A DNA stretch of 49,522 bases from Peribacillus frigoritolerans (GCF_030676415.1 NZ_JAUUTW010000035.1:1-49522); one strand, 5' to 3'; positions 1 through 8,016 are shown, numbered from the stretch's first letter. Program-made: numbers and translations. Notes: generated by a model not told the origin, from the letters alone.

Positions 1-970
1 TTTCTTGTTGATGGAAGTTCTCTTTTTCCTTTAGATCGGTAATCATCTGTTCCAAATTCTCAATGTTCACTTTATATTGACTTTCCAGTTCCGATAGGTG
101 GCCGATCTTTGAAATGTAATTTTCAATCTCATGTTTAAATTTTTTAATATCTTGTTTATGATGCTCTTCCTTATCTGAAAGTGCTTTTTCTAAATTATTA
201 ATCACCACTTTATATTGCTTTTCTTGATCGTATAAAAGATCAATGGTATTAGTAAGGTGATTCATTTCATTTTTATAATTCAGTTCTTTTTCGTTGAGAG
301 AATTAATGGTTCCTTTTAACTCTTGAATTTCTTTTTTGAAAATATTTTGCTCCTGAAAATAAAACATAACTTTTTCAACTAATTTCTCAATTTCTAAATT
401 AATGCTTTGTACATCTAAATTAGTTATTTTTGTATTTACTGGTGCAAGAAGTGATTTCACCTCTGAAAGCCCATCCGCCATTTTTTTAAAACCTTCATGG
501 CCGAACTTTTTAAATTCCTCATCATATACATTTTGTTTTTGAGCGGACTCATAACCTTGAACTTTCTTTTGAAGAGAAGCAATTTCCCTTTGTAATAATT
601 TATTCTTATCTCCAAGAGTTTTTATGTCATTTTTGTTCTTTTCGTCATTTGTTTTGGTTTCTTTAACGTACTGTAATTCGGTCTTATATTTCTTTATTTC
701 TTCTTCTAATTTCTGAACCTTGGTTTCTGCACTCTTCCTTTCATGTTCCTTCCGATTGATTAGATCTTGATATGTTCTTTGTTCATTTATCATTTCTTCA
801 TTCTGTTTTATTAATTTTCGTATTTTCTTTTTACTATAATCCACTTCGTATTCATTAACTTTTGATTTGTATAGGGAAAGTTCAGATCTAAGGTGAATGA
901 TCATTTGCTGAAGTTGAACTGGAGTTATTTTATTCAATTTGCTTTTTTGTATTTCATCATCTGTATACAA
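1..970 (-). CDS. Long coiled-coil protein, 3' end outside window
   Basis: An uninterrupted minus-strand reading frame runs from a TTG at 970 to the left edge, giving at least 323 codons; its C-terminus lies outside the window. The start is fixed by an AAGGAG ribosome site about ten bases upstream. The protein begins MYTDDEIQKSKLNKI and is almost wholly Lys/Glu/Gln/Asn-rich with heptad-like Leu/Ile spacing, as in a long coiled coil. A less charged break with Gly, Phe and Pro sits near residues 145-185. No signal peptide, membrane segment or catalytic motif is visible. It diverges from the unknown protein/glycosyltransferase pair at 1603-3637, so a structural role with those genes, perhaps at the spore surface, is inferred. 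The family is not recognised. Confidence 0.75.
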   Translation of the reverse strand, partial: MYTDDEIQKSKLNKITPVQLQQMIIHLRSELSLYKSKVNEYEVDYSKKKIRKLIKQNEEMINEQRTYQDLINRKEHERKSAETKVQKLEEEIKKYKTELQYVKETKTNDEKNKNDIKTLGDKNKLLQREIASLQKKVQGYESAQKQNVYDEEFKKFGHEGFKKMADGLSEVKSLLAPVNTKITNLDVQSINLEIEKLVEKVMFYFQEQNIFKKEIQELKGTINSLNEKELNYKNEMNHLTNTIDLLYDQEKQYKVVINNLEKALSDKEEHHKQDIKKFKHEIENYISKIGHLSELESQYKVNIENLEQMITDLKEKENFHQQE

Positions 971-1602
971 AAATAACCACTCCTTATTTTTGATCACGTG
1001 TAACAGGCTGCAATCTTCCCCCATTACCAATAAGGAATCAATTAGGCAGGATGAGATTCAGCTACTGTAAATGACCAAGAAGTTCCTATGCGGAGATGTT
1101 TATCAAGATTTTTATGGGTGTGATAACTTTAGATAGAGCACTCGTTCGGAAGAGTGTGGGTTTTGCTTCGTGTTAAGGAACTCAGCTACACCAAATCATT
1201 GCAGGGGCATCGTAGACAAAAGTAAATTCCTCCTCCTCATAAAATTATCATCTTGACCGAAAATCCTTAATTTCCATTTTTCAATATCCATGTGACGGGT
1301 TTTAATCAAATACTGATCCCTTTATAAATGATTCCATAATAGTTATATGTACCGTATTTCAAATTGGTGATTATATTTATTACCTTTTTAATTCCCTCAC
1401 AAAATTCTAAAGAATTACATCGATGGAGGTACAACTTTCACAAACATTTAGAGTCTGTTAAGTTTATTCTTTATCATTTCTTCATTACTCTTACATATTA
1501 TAAATATTGGGTGATATAAGGTTTGTGAGAAAAGAGCCGTACGATTTTATCCTTTTGAATATTAAATCTGTTACCAGGATTAACATAAAGGGGGATACAT
1601 AA
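971..1602. other. Divergent intergenic region, no gene seen
   Basis: These 632 bases separate the divergent coiled-coil gene and the 1603 gene. I see no convincing open frame, tRNA, riboswitch or strong terminator. A CATATTATA at 1494-1502 resembles a sigma-K -10 for the rightward gene, but no matching -35 AC element sits at the right distance. Part of the space may be leader or decayed sequence. Confidence 0.4.
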
Positions 1603-2844
1603 ATGGATATTAAAGTTGAAGTTGGAGATAAGGGGGCAGGAACCATTCCCTATGAGTCTCTCCCGGCATTTACTTATCTTTTTAGGGAGTTGGGTTTTGA
1701 TGTGCAGCCAGATACTGAAAATCAGAAAGTGCAATTATATTCTGCATTGCATGGTAAAAGAATTGTCATTTCTTCCGATTATGATGTTAAACATAACACC
1801 TTTAGAAAGCACCTTCCGGAAAGGAAGGTGCTGGAGTATATTCAAACATTCCTTTCAGCATGTGGGGCAAAGGTGATACTTATAGATGAAAAGGAGGAAT
1901 CGGATAGTGCTGATTTTCATGTATACTTTTCACTCTTTGAAATTCCAGTAATAAAAGAGCCCATTCTTGAATTAATTCATAATTCAAAATCAACTAATAA
2001 AAAGTTATTGGATATTTTTCATTATGAATGTACAAGAACTGGAACAAAATTTAAATCTAATGAGGTAGTTAGAGGCGCAAATAACCCTTTTATTAACATA
2101 CAGATTATGTATCCTGTTATGACGGATGAAGATTTTTGGGGGGAACTTGGTGAAAAATATGCGATGTCCATAACAATAGGAATATTAGCTAGATTTCACG
2201 AAAGTTCGCCTTTATCTGTTTTGTCATTAGTTCCAATTGAAATTTTCTCAAACATGTTTGTTCATTCTGAAAATACTGGGTTGAATTTAGAGCCTGCCAT
2301 GCAAAAAGAAAAAAGGTTACCAGAAAAGAAAAAGTTTTTAGTAAAGAAACCATCTATTCCTAAAAGAAAAGAAGCAGAAGTATTTTTAGATTATCATATT
2401 TTTATTGAAGAACATGAAGAACGTAACAAAATCAAGCTTATAGGAAATGTTCATATTAAAAATGTCGGTACGGAAGTTTTGCGGAATCCAGTTATCTGTC
2501 TGCGTTCCACCCCTTCAGAAAGTATAAAAATATCTGGGCAAATATTGCCGCCGAATGTTGCCGAAACGTTGGGGGTAATGAAAAATGAAGAAACAAAAGG
2601 GTGGAAATATATGAATGATGAATGGTTTGAGGAAATGGAGAGGGGGGAAACCTGGATTTGTCCAATTCAATCTAAAAATATAAACCCTAGGCAAACAGAA
2701 TCTTTAACTAACTTACAAATAAGCGTCCTTCAACCTGAAGAAAACAGCAATATTCGTGTAGAAGCTTTTGTGTTTTTTAAAGAACAAGATCTGGAAATCA
2801 GTTCAAGCAATCAAATTTCCTTATTATTATCGAAGAAACAATAA
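1603..2844 (+). CDS. Unknown protein, degenerate amidase_3-like fold plus beta domain
   Basis: This 413-residue protein has no signal peptide or membrane segment. Residues about 50-210 follow the layout of N-acetylmuramoyl-L-alanine amidases (Amidase_3): a KRIVI strand near 50, ERKVLEYIQ near 73, CGAKVILID near 90, ADFHVYF near 105 and a late segment resembling the family's closing VEVGF-to-ARY region. However, the GHGG zinc site, the SIHAN histidine and the catalytic Glu are missing; only one Glu of the usual ligands appears kept. A Lys-rich linker (about 230-260) leads to a predicted beta-sandwich with NVHIKNVGTEVLRNPV-type strands. The ATG follows AAAGGGGG. The glycosyltransferase gene starts 14 bases after the stop, so the two are probably one operon. 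The amidase relationship is my inference; function is unknown. Confidence 0.8.
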   Translation: MDIKVEVGDKGAGTIPYESLPAFTYLFRELGFDVQPDTENQKVQLYSALHGKRIVISSDYDVKHNTFRKHLPERKVLEYIQTFLSACGAKVILIDEKEESDSADFHVYFSLFEIPVIKEPILELIHNSKSTNKKLLDIFHYECTRTGTKFKSNEVVRGANNPFINIQIMYPVMTDEDFWGELGEKYAMSITIGILARFHESSPLSVLSLVPIEIFSNMFVHSENTGLNLEPAMQKEKRLPEKKKFLVKKPSIPKRKEAEVFLDYHIFIEEHEERNKIKLIGNVHIKNVGTEVLRNPVICLRSTPSESIKISGQILPPNVAETLGVMKNEETKGWKYMNDEWFEEMERGETWICPIQSKNINPRQTESLTNLQISVLQPEENSNIRVEAFVFFKEQDLEISSSNQISLLLSKKQ

Positions 2845-2857
2845 GCTAAAAGGTATA

Positions 2858-3637
2858 ATGGCAGAGCATATTGGGGGTGGAAGTGGGGTGGTTGAAGGGA
2901 ATTATCACTTTGAGAAATACTTATTAGATAATATGAAAGTGATAAAATTATTGGACCAAGCGATAAAACAGAATAAAGGCTTTTCTCTTGCCCGTTTTGG
3001 AATAGGTGAAATAAGCTATTTAAGCTGGCCAGCAAATGGATTATTTGTTCAGGAGTTTAAACGGTATGAATCTTATGCGGGAGTATCCAATTCACCAGAG
3101 ATAGTTAAGAGGGAATTGGTCAGGTCATTGCGGGATACAGACATTGCTGGTTTGATAGCTCCTTGGAGACTGGATCCTTGGGCAAAACAAACTCGAAATG
3201 TCCTTAAACAACTGAAGTTCATGCCATCGAGAGCTTGTTGTGCTTGGATCATGCAGAGCCTCTTAGACGAGGGGACATTATGGCCATGGCTGAGTAATAA
3301 GAAGGTATTTCTTGTTGGACGCCGTTCAAAAGAAGCAGAAATCGTTTTTAAAGAACAAGGCGTGCAAATTACTGGCAGTATAGATTTAAATGGATATGAG
3401 GAATTAAGTGGAGTGCAAAATGAGCTACAGTCTAATAAGGAGTGGGAAATAGCGTTAATTTCCGCCGGGATTCCGGCAACCATTTTAGCTCCAAGAATTG
3501 CAAAATTGACCCAGAAGGTTGCCATTGATTTCGGGCATGCCCTTGATATGATTCTTGATGGAAAAGAATACAGACTTTCTGACCTGGTAAAAAAGTGGAA
3601 TGATCAGTTTTTTCCTAAAAAGGAAAACAAAAACTAA
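2858..3637 (+). CDS. GT-D fold glycosyltransferase-like protein
   Basis: The 259-residue product resembles GT-D fold (DUF1792-type) glycosyltransferases. Visible blocks are FSLARFGIGE near residue 42, YAGVSN near 77, an RDTDIAGL block near 93, KKVFLVGRRSKEA near 150 and the closing ALISAGIPATILAPRIAKL...AIDFGHALD. A longer frame opens at 2768 inside the upstream gene, but the ATG at 2858 has AAAGG just upstream and avoids that overlap, so I chose it. In the family the first block usually carries Asp-X-Glu (RxGDGE); here Asp is replaced by Ile (RFGIGE), so activity is uncertain. It shares an operon with the 1603 gene and probably glycosylates, or structurally replaces a glycosyltransferase for, a surface component. 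No membrane segment is seen. Confidence 0.8.
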   Translation: MAEHIGGGSGVVEGNYHFEKYLLDNMKVIKLLDQAIKQNKGFSLARFGIGEISYLSWPANGLFVQEFKRYESYAGVSNSPEIVKRELVRSLRDTDIAGLIAPWRLDPWAKQTRNVLKQLKFMPSRACCAWIMQSLLDEGTLWPWLSNKKVFLVGRRSKEAEIVFKEQGVQITGSIDLNGYEELSGVQNELQSNKEWEIALISAGIPATILAPRIAKLTQKVAIDFGHALDMILDGKEYRLSDLVKKWNDQFFPKKENKN

Positions 3638-3672
3638 GTATAATCATTGTATGGAGACAAGGATATAAAATA

Positions 3673-3724
3673 ATACTCGCAGCTTCAACCTTGAATTCAT
3701 AAGGAAGAGGTGCGAGTATATTAT
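3673..3724. terminator. Terminator-like hairpin between convergent genes
   Basis: ATACTCGCA (3673-3681) pairs perfectly with TGCGAGTAT (3711-3719), with smaller nested pairings in the loop. It lies between the rightward glycosyltransferase and the leftward JAMM gene, flanked by AT-rich tails on both sides, so it may stop transcription from both. The long loop makes it less typical. Confidence 0.4.
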
Positions 3725-3734
3725 TTGATTAAAT

Positions 3735-4169
3735 TCAGTTTACGAATTTTAATTGTAACGGAAAGACTTTTTTTCCCGTTAGTTGGAAACCTTTTAATTC
3801 AGGGGTCGAGTTTGCAAACGAAATAATAAGGTGGCCTACCTCTGGGTAGTTATTTAAAGTAATATCCCCTTCAGACGGATAAGCACTATCTGTTGGGTGG
3901 GAATGGTAGATGCCAATCAAATCTTCATTCCTCCTATCGATAAGTTCAAATACATGACGAATTTGATTTAAATCCATCGAGTAGGAATAGGAACTCCTAT
4001 TGACATTTTCCATAGGCCAAATTGTTTCTGCGACCCCTTTTTCCCCTGAAAGCAGCCCACAGGCTTCATAAGGAAGTTCACTTTTGCAATGAGAAATCAA
4101 TTTTTGCCTGACATGATTTGTGATGTAAAAAGTACCGGGTGTTAAACTTAGATCATTTGTTTTTTCCAC
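3735..4169 (-). CDS. JAB/JAMM (M67) family metallopeptidase
   Basis: The 144-residue protein carries the full JAMM zinc motif: Glu35 in YEACG, then HSHPTDSAYPSEGD giving His89, His91, Ser99 and Asp102 in exact H-x-H-x7-S-x2-D spacing. Bacterial relatives are stand-alone JAB proteases that trim proteins or sulfur carriers; the substrate here is unknown. It is cytosolic by sequence. The start is a GTG at 4169, lying inside the end of an upstream 48-residue gene (17-base overlap), so translation is probably coupled. The location between spore-surface-type genes and a sigma-K-like promoter upstream suggest late mother-cell expression during sporulation (inference). Confidence 0.88.
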   Translation of the reverse strand: MEKTNDLSLTPGTFYITNHVRQKLISHCKSELPYEACGLLSGEKGVAETIWPMENVNRSSYSYSMDLNQIRHVFELIDRRNEDLIGIYHSHPTDSAYPSEGDITLNNYPEVGHLIISFANSTPELKGFQLTGKKVFPLQLKFVN

Positions 4170-4299
4170 AGCAACCTTTTGCTCGTACTGGCCGAACCTG
4201 GAGGGCAGAGGGAGTGATTTGTTGATGTTGTTGATTGGGCTGCGGGTTAGGCATTCCTAATTTTCTTCTTACTTTACGTCTTAGCTTATCAGATGCCAT
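4153..4299 (-). CDS. Small basic protein (48 aa) coupled to JAMM peptidase
   Basis: An ATG at 4299, preceded by AAAGGAG at ideal spacing, opens a 48-codon frame ending in TGA at 4153-4155. The product starts MASDKLRRKVRRKLGMPNP, continues with a Gln/Asn/Pro-rich middle and ends in KGCCGKNK. It is strongly basic, with a Cys pair near the end. Its last 17 bases overlap the JAMM gene start. I do not recognise the family. Possible roles are a small spore-coat protein or a partner/substrate of the peptidase. The strong ribosome site, the overlap and the promoter just upstream are the reasons to believe it is real. Confidence 0.6.
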   Translation of the reverse strand: MASDKLRRKVRRKLGMPNPQPNQQHQQITPSALQVRPVRAKGCCGKNK

Positions 4300-4328
4300 T
4301 TTTTTCTCTCCTTTTATAGGTATGCTCT

Positions 4329-4356
4329 ATAAATATGAAAACTTGAATCTTTAGGT
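4329..4356 (-). promoter_or_regulatory. Sigma-K-like promoter for small protein/JAMM operon
   Basis: On the minus strand an ACC (4356-4354), 16 bases, then CATATTTAT (4337-4329) resembles the sigma-K pattern AC-N16-CATAnnnTA. It sits about 30 bases before the 48-residue gene. The same ACC-N16-CATA layout precedes the Cys-rich spore protein gene. Confidence 0.4.
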
Positions 4357-4451
4357 AACCTAATAATTAATAAATGGGTCGCCTAAAATGTGGGATATAT
4401 ATACTGAGTGTTGGAGTAAATGATGGTATTAGACTTTCCAAGTTTCTTCAC

Positions 4452-4483
4452 AAAAAAAAACCGAGAGATTAATATCCCTCGGG
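4452..4483 (-). terminator. Terminator of Cys-rich spore protein gene
   Basis: Read leftward, CCGAGGGATATTAATCTCTCGG forms a hairpin (stem ends 4461-4465 and 4478-4482) followed by a run of nine T. It lies ten bases past the stop codon at 4493. Confidence 0.75.
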
Positions 4484-4492
4484 TTTTTATTA

Positions 4493-5644
4493 TTATACAG
4501 GAAAACGTTCGCAATCTCCTACTTCAACCTCCAATCCAGGGTTAGCTGCTTCTGTCAGAGCAATAGTAACCGTTGAAGTTGCACCAGTTATTAAAAGTGT
4601 AGCAGTATCTCCTAAAGGATCAGCATCAGCTAGAGTTAGTGTGAATGTCGCATTTTCTGGTACACCTCCGGCTGGTGTTATAACACCGGTACCAGTTGCA
4701 GTAAGTCCAGTTACTAAACCAGTAACAGGATCAGTAACACATGCAGGCTGGTTAAAGTCATTGGCTGTAAACGTGAAGCTTTGGTCAATATCAGCATCTG
4801 GGGTTCCAGTTGGAGTAGGAGTAGGTCCTAATGTATCGATGTAGGTAACCTGAATCCTGCTACCAGCAAGGGTACATTGGTCACAAACTAGGGCAGTCAA
4901 ATCTAAGTTTCCTGTTGTTGGACCTCCTAGACCGTCCTCAAATACAAGGATGGATGCTTCGCCACCAAAGTCTGCTGAACCTTGGCAGTCGCAGTTCAAT
5001 GTCGGGAAGAAGGTTGGGCATTGTTGCGGGAATCGTGGTGTTGGGCAGACGAACCCTTCTTCTTGAATTGGAATGACAGGACGTGGTCCACAGAACTTAG
5101 CCTCGACCTCCAGCTTAACCTCAGCCTCAACTTGAACATCTTTACACATGGTCACATCAAGTACAACCATATCACCAAGCATTTGATTTAAAACAACTGT
5201 ACATTGAACATCGAAAATATTACAGTTGATTTCTGTTCCCTCTGGGAAACATAGGATTACTTCATCCATGAAACTAACAGGTACTACGAAATTACAACCT
5301 GGTAGTGGTTCTCCGTTGCAAAAGAATTGAACGCGGATATGGACATGGAAGGCAAGGGAAACAATTTGGGCCCCTGGAACACTAGGAATGTTAGCTGGAA
5401 TGGCACCGATAAAATCACAGCTTCGTGTACCAACTACTTCCGAACAAGTAGCGGTTATGGTGTTACCATCATGACGTGCATCTTCAATTGCTGCAAAACA
5501 TTCCTCAGGTATTTGAACCTTATTGCGATCACGATTTGTCAGAACAACCCAGTCATATACTTTTGTAACACGAATACATTCAGGTCCGATGGGGTTCGGT
5601 ACCACTTGTCGGCCCTGAATAGATTTGACGTTCCTTTTTTTCAT
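4493..5644 (-). CDS. Cys-rich spore coat/exosporium-like protein
   Basis: The 383-residue product has no signal peptide. An N-terminal region (about 1-190) contains KVYDWVVLTNRDR, scattered Cys and alternating beta strands with CNGEPLPGCNFVVPV; it resembles SPOCS/DUF3794-type spore domains. A Pro/Cys-rich linker near 195-225 (FCGPRP, CPTPRFPQQC, NCDCQ) leads to a Thr/Gly/Asp-rich beta domain containing TPTPTGTP. This composition is typical of disulfide-linked spore outer-layer proteins. Either TTG 5647 or ATG 5644 could start it after AAGGG; I chose ATG. A sigma-K-like promoter and a terminator frame it as a monocistronic unit. The precise family is not certain, and spore location is inferred from composition and neighbours. 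Confidence 0.75.
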   Translation of the reverse strand: MKKRNVKSIQGRQVVPNPIGPECIRVTKVYDWVVLTNRDRNKVQIPEECFAAIEDARHDGNTITATCSEVVGTRSCDFIGAIPANIPSVPGAQIVSLAFHVHIRVQFFCNGEPLPGCNFVVPVSFMDEVILCFPEGTEINCNIFDVQCTVVLNQMLGDMVVLDVTMCKDVQVEAEVKLEVEAKFCGPRPVIPIQEEGFVCPTPRFPQQCPTFFPTLNCDCQGSADFGGEASILVFEDGLGGPTTGNLDLTALVCDQCTLAGSRIQVTYIDTLGPTPTPTGTPDADIDQSFTFTANDFNQPACVTDPVTGLVTGLTATGTGVITPAGGVPENATFTLTLADADPLGDTATLLITGATSTVTIALTEAANPGLEVEVGDCERFPV

Positions 5645-5685
5645 CAAACATCTTTCCCTTCAGTATCAGGTTTTGAACACATTAA

Positions 5686-5713
5686 CATACTATGGGGATA
5701 TCTTTTTATGGGT
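5686..5713 (-). promoter_or_regulatory. Sigma-K-like promoter for Cys-rich spore protein
   Basis: Minus-strand ACC (5713-5711), 16 bases, CATAGTATG (5694-5686). This matches sigma-K consensus except for the last base. It lies about 42 bases before the start codon. Confidence 0.45.
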
Positions 5714-5769
5714 ACATTTTTCTTAGAAAATGGGCTAATAAAATTTTATGGATTTATAAATGTATATTT

Positions 5770-5796
5770 ATATAATCAAAATTCAAATCATAAAAT
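5770..5796 (+). promoter_or_regulatory. Possible sigma-E promoter for DUF1360 gene
   Basis: ATA (5770-5772), 16 bases, CATAAAAT (5789-5796) resembles the sigma-E pattern ATA-N16-CATACAnT, 29 bases before the GTG start. The region is very AT-rich, so a chance match is possible. Confidence 0.3.
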
Positions 5797-5824
5797 ATTA
5801 AAAGAAAGATTAGGAGGTGAATAG

Positions 5825-6163
5825 GTGTTGGCTATTGAATGGCTTGATTTTTTTATTTTAATATTGGCTACCTTCCGTTTAACTCATTTAATTGTATTTG
5901 ACGAAATCACTTCATTCATCAGAAAACCTTTCTTGACTACCACCATCCAAGAAAATGCCTCTGGACAACTGGAGGAAATCATTGAAATAAAAGGATCAGG
6001 ACTTCGTTATTTCATAGGTTCGCTTTTAAGTTGTTATTGGTGTGTAGGGTTTTGGTGTTCCCTCATTACTGTACTTACTTATTATCATTTTCCTGCTGCT
6101 TTTCCAATCATATTGGTCTTTGCTGTCGCGGGAGCTGCTGCTTTTATTGAATCGAAAGTATGA
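5825..6163 (+). CDS. DUF1360 family membrane protein
   Basis: A 112-residue membrane protein. An N-terminal hydrophobic helix (LDFFILILATFRLTHLIVFDE) precedes a hydrophilic stretch, then LLSCYWCVGFWCSL and a C-terminal hydrophobic pair ending FIESKV. The RLTHLIVFDEI and CYWCVGFWCS blocks are hallmarks of DUF1360, a Bacillus family that includes YngL and is often sporulation-linked. The start is GTG at 5825 after a near-perfect AGGAGGTG five bases upstream. It is transcribed away from the Cys-rich spore protein. Its biochemical role is unknown. Confidence 0.85.
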   Translation: MLAIEWLDFFILILATFRLTHLIVFDEITSFIRKPFLTTTIQENASGQLEEIIEIKGSGLRYFIGSLLSCYWCVGFWCSLITVLTYYHFPAAFPIILVFAVAGAAAFIESKV

Positions 6164-6322
6164 ACGTGCATTTTCCCTAATCGTGTAGGGGTGCACAAAG
6201 AAAAGAATAGTGAACTTTATGTAATTTGATAAGCGGATATAGTTATTCAGACTAATATGATATGCGGATATCATAAAAGTGCTTCATAGACAGAGAGGCT
6301 TATATATTCTTAGGTTAAAGTT

Positions 6323-6350
6323 TAGACAGCTTGGAGCAGTGTTGTATAAT
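6323..6350 (+). promoter_or_regulatory. Sigma-A promoter of a short transcript
   Basis: TAGACA (6323-6328), 16 bases, TATAAT (6345-6350). A transcript starting near 6357 would end at the strong terminator at 6415-6445, giving about 85-90 nt. It carries AAGGGGGG and possible ATT/TTG-started mini-frames that run into the terminator stem, so it could be a small RNA, a leader or a peptide gene. Confidence 0.45.
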
Positions 6351-6414
6351 GATAGCAAGTACAAGGGGGGATTAAATTCTATTGCTAAGCATCAGGGAAG
6401 CAAACGATCGATTA

Positions 6415-6445
6415 AAATCCATTCGATACGAATGGATTTTTTCTT
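6415..6445 (+). terminator. Strong terminator of short transcript
   Basis: AAATCCATTCG (6415-6425) pairs perfectly with CGAATGGATTT (6429-6439) around a 3-base loop and is followed by TTTTC. Confidence 0.8.
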
Positions 6446-6518
6446 CTAATAATAGGAATTGAAGGGGAAAATATAAATTGGGGGAAACTTCAAGCATCAT
6501 TTAATTCAATAAAAAATA

Positions 6519-6795
6519 TTTGTCGCCCGAGATCATGTGGGTGCAGGCGATTATTATGGACATATGATGCCGAAGAAAGTCTTTTGAAAATAGGCATATA
6601 AAAACCTTATTCTTTCTTAGCTTTTACTGCAAAAAATGTTTGAACATGGCTTCCATGAAACATGTCCCCATACATAAAGATGAAGATACATTAATATTAA
6701 GTGGGATCAAAGTCCTGGGAATGCTCAGGAAGGGACTTATCCCGCCACTTGAGTTAACACGTCCTAAGGTAGATGAGTTCTTATTGGAGGCATGA
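6519..6795 (+). pseudogene. sat: Remnant of sulfate adenylyltransferase (ATP sulfurylase)
   Basis: Two conserved blocks of ATP sulfurylase are legible in order. FVARDHVGAGDYYG (6519-6560) matches the family's VGRDHAGVGDYYG loop. After a frame change and a deletion, FYCKKCLNMASMKHVPIHK (6622-6678) and LSGIKVLGMLRKGLIPPLELTRPKV (about 6694-6770) match the C-terminal FYCKKC...SGTKVREMLR..PP.EFSRPEV region, ending in a stop at 6793-6795. Everything upstream of these blocks is lost or unrecognisable and there is no start codon, so this is a decayed fragment. No other sulfate-assimilation gene is nearby. Confidence 0.75.
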
Positions 6796-7029
6796 AGATA
6801 AATGAAGGCGAGTATGCTAATGTAAACGCGTTTAAAGAGATTATTCAAAAGTTGGTCGCTTTTTGGATAGGATCCGAAATAATGCAATGAAAGTGCAAAT
6901 TCCTATTTTTTCATTTCCCCAATTTGCTATACGATATTCTTTATTCAACGAATGGAGCAGGATAGTTTAAGAACAGTTATTGAAGATTCGTAGATATTAA
7001 GTGAATTTTAACGAATTGGAGGAGGATTA

Positions 7030-8016
7030 ATGAAAGCAATTGTGTACACAAGGTACGGTCCCCCCGACGTTCTTCAACTGAAAGAGGTAGAAAAGCCTGC
7101 TCCTAAGGAAAATGAGATACTGGTAAAAGTGAAAGCGACAACCGTAACAATGGGGGATATTCGGTCACGGAGCTTTACAGTTCCCCTCCCTGTTTGGCTG
7201 CCTGCCCGGATAATAATGGGATTAAGACGTCCCAAGAAATCCATATTGGGCTTGGAGTTATCTGGGGAAGTTGAGTCAGTAGGTAAAGATGTCAAGTTGT
7301 TCAAAGCAGGTGACCAGGTTTTTGCAGCTTCCCAAGTGGGTTTTGGTGCTTATGCTGAGTATAAGTGCTTGCATGAAGACGGGCCAGTTTCCATTAAACC
7401 TGATAATTTATCTTTTGAGGAAGCCGCAGCGATTCCAATTGGGGCACGTACAGCATTGTTTTATCTTAGAAAAGCTAACATTCAGAGTGGTCAAAAGGTT
7501 CTTGTCTATGGTGCTTCAGGAAGTGTAGGAAGTTATGCAGTACAAATTGCCAAGTATTTCGGAGCAAATGTTACGGGGGTTTGCAGTACCGCGAATGTAG
7601 AATTGGTAAAATCTCTTGGAGCCGATAAGGTCATTGATTACACTTCAGAGGATTTTTCCAGAGATGGTGGCACCTATGATGTTATCTTTGAAGCGGTAAA
7701 CAAGAGTCCATTTTCAGCTTGTATGAAATCGCTGAAGAAGGACGGAACCTATCTAAATGTCACCGTACCGGTACCCGATGTTCAAATGCTGTGGACTAAA
7801 TTGACAACCAGCAAGAAGCTGATATTGAGTCAAAATTCACCTGAAACCCCCGAAGCTCTAAACTTCCTCAAAGAACTTGTTGAAGCGGGGAAGGTAAAAG
7901 TGGTCATTGACAGATATTATGCGTTTGAAGAAATAGTTCAAGCCCATAGATATGTAGAGAAAGGACACAAGAAGGGAAATGTCGTAATAACCATGGAACA
8001 TAATAGCAGATCCTAA
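7030..8016 (+). CDS. MDR-family NAD(P)-dependent oxidoreductase
   Basis: A 328-residue medium-chain dehydrogenase/reductase of the quinone-oxidoreductase-like class. The N-terminal GroES-like domain ([20 protein letters not shown]) is followed by [12 protein letters not shown] near 75 and the nucleotide-binding [17 protein letters not shown] near 160. There are no zinc-ligand cysteines, so it is a zinc-free member using NAD(P)H on a quinone, enone or similar carbonyl; the substrate cannot be told from sequence. The ATG follows GGAGGAGG. A terminator ends the unit, so it is monocistronic. Cytosolic. Confidence 0.85.
   Translation: MKAIVYTRYGPPDVLQLKEVEKPAPKENEILVKVKATTVTMGDIRSRSFTVPLPVWLPARIIMGLRRPKKSILGLELSGEVESVGKDVKLFKAGDQVFAASQVGFGAYAEYKCLHEDGPVSIKPDNLSFEEAAAIPIGARTALFYLRKANIQSGQKVLVYGASGSVGSYAVQIAKYFGANVTGVCSTANVELVKSLGADKVIDYTSEDFSRDGGTYDVIFEAVNKSPFSACMKSLKKDGTYLNVTVPVPDVQMLWTKLTTSKKLILSQNSPETPEALNFLKELVEAGKVKVVIDRYYAFEEIVQAHRYVEKGHKKGNVVITMEHNSRS

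Noticed and set aside
1494..1502. CATATTATA as sigma-K -10 for the 1603 gene
   Set aside because: The -10 fits, but no AC element lies 16-17 bases upstream and the region is very AT-rich.
4641..5824. Plus-strand open frames across the Cys-rich spore protein gene
   Set aside because: They are antisense shadows without ribosome sites; the minus-strand gene has a start, terminator and coherent protein.
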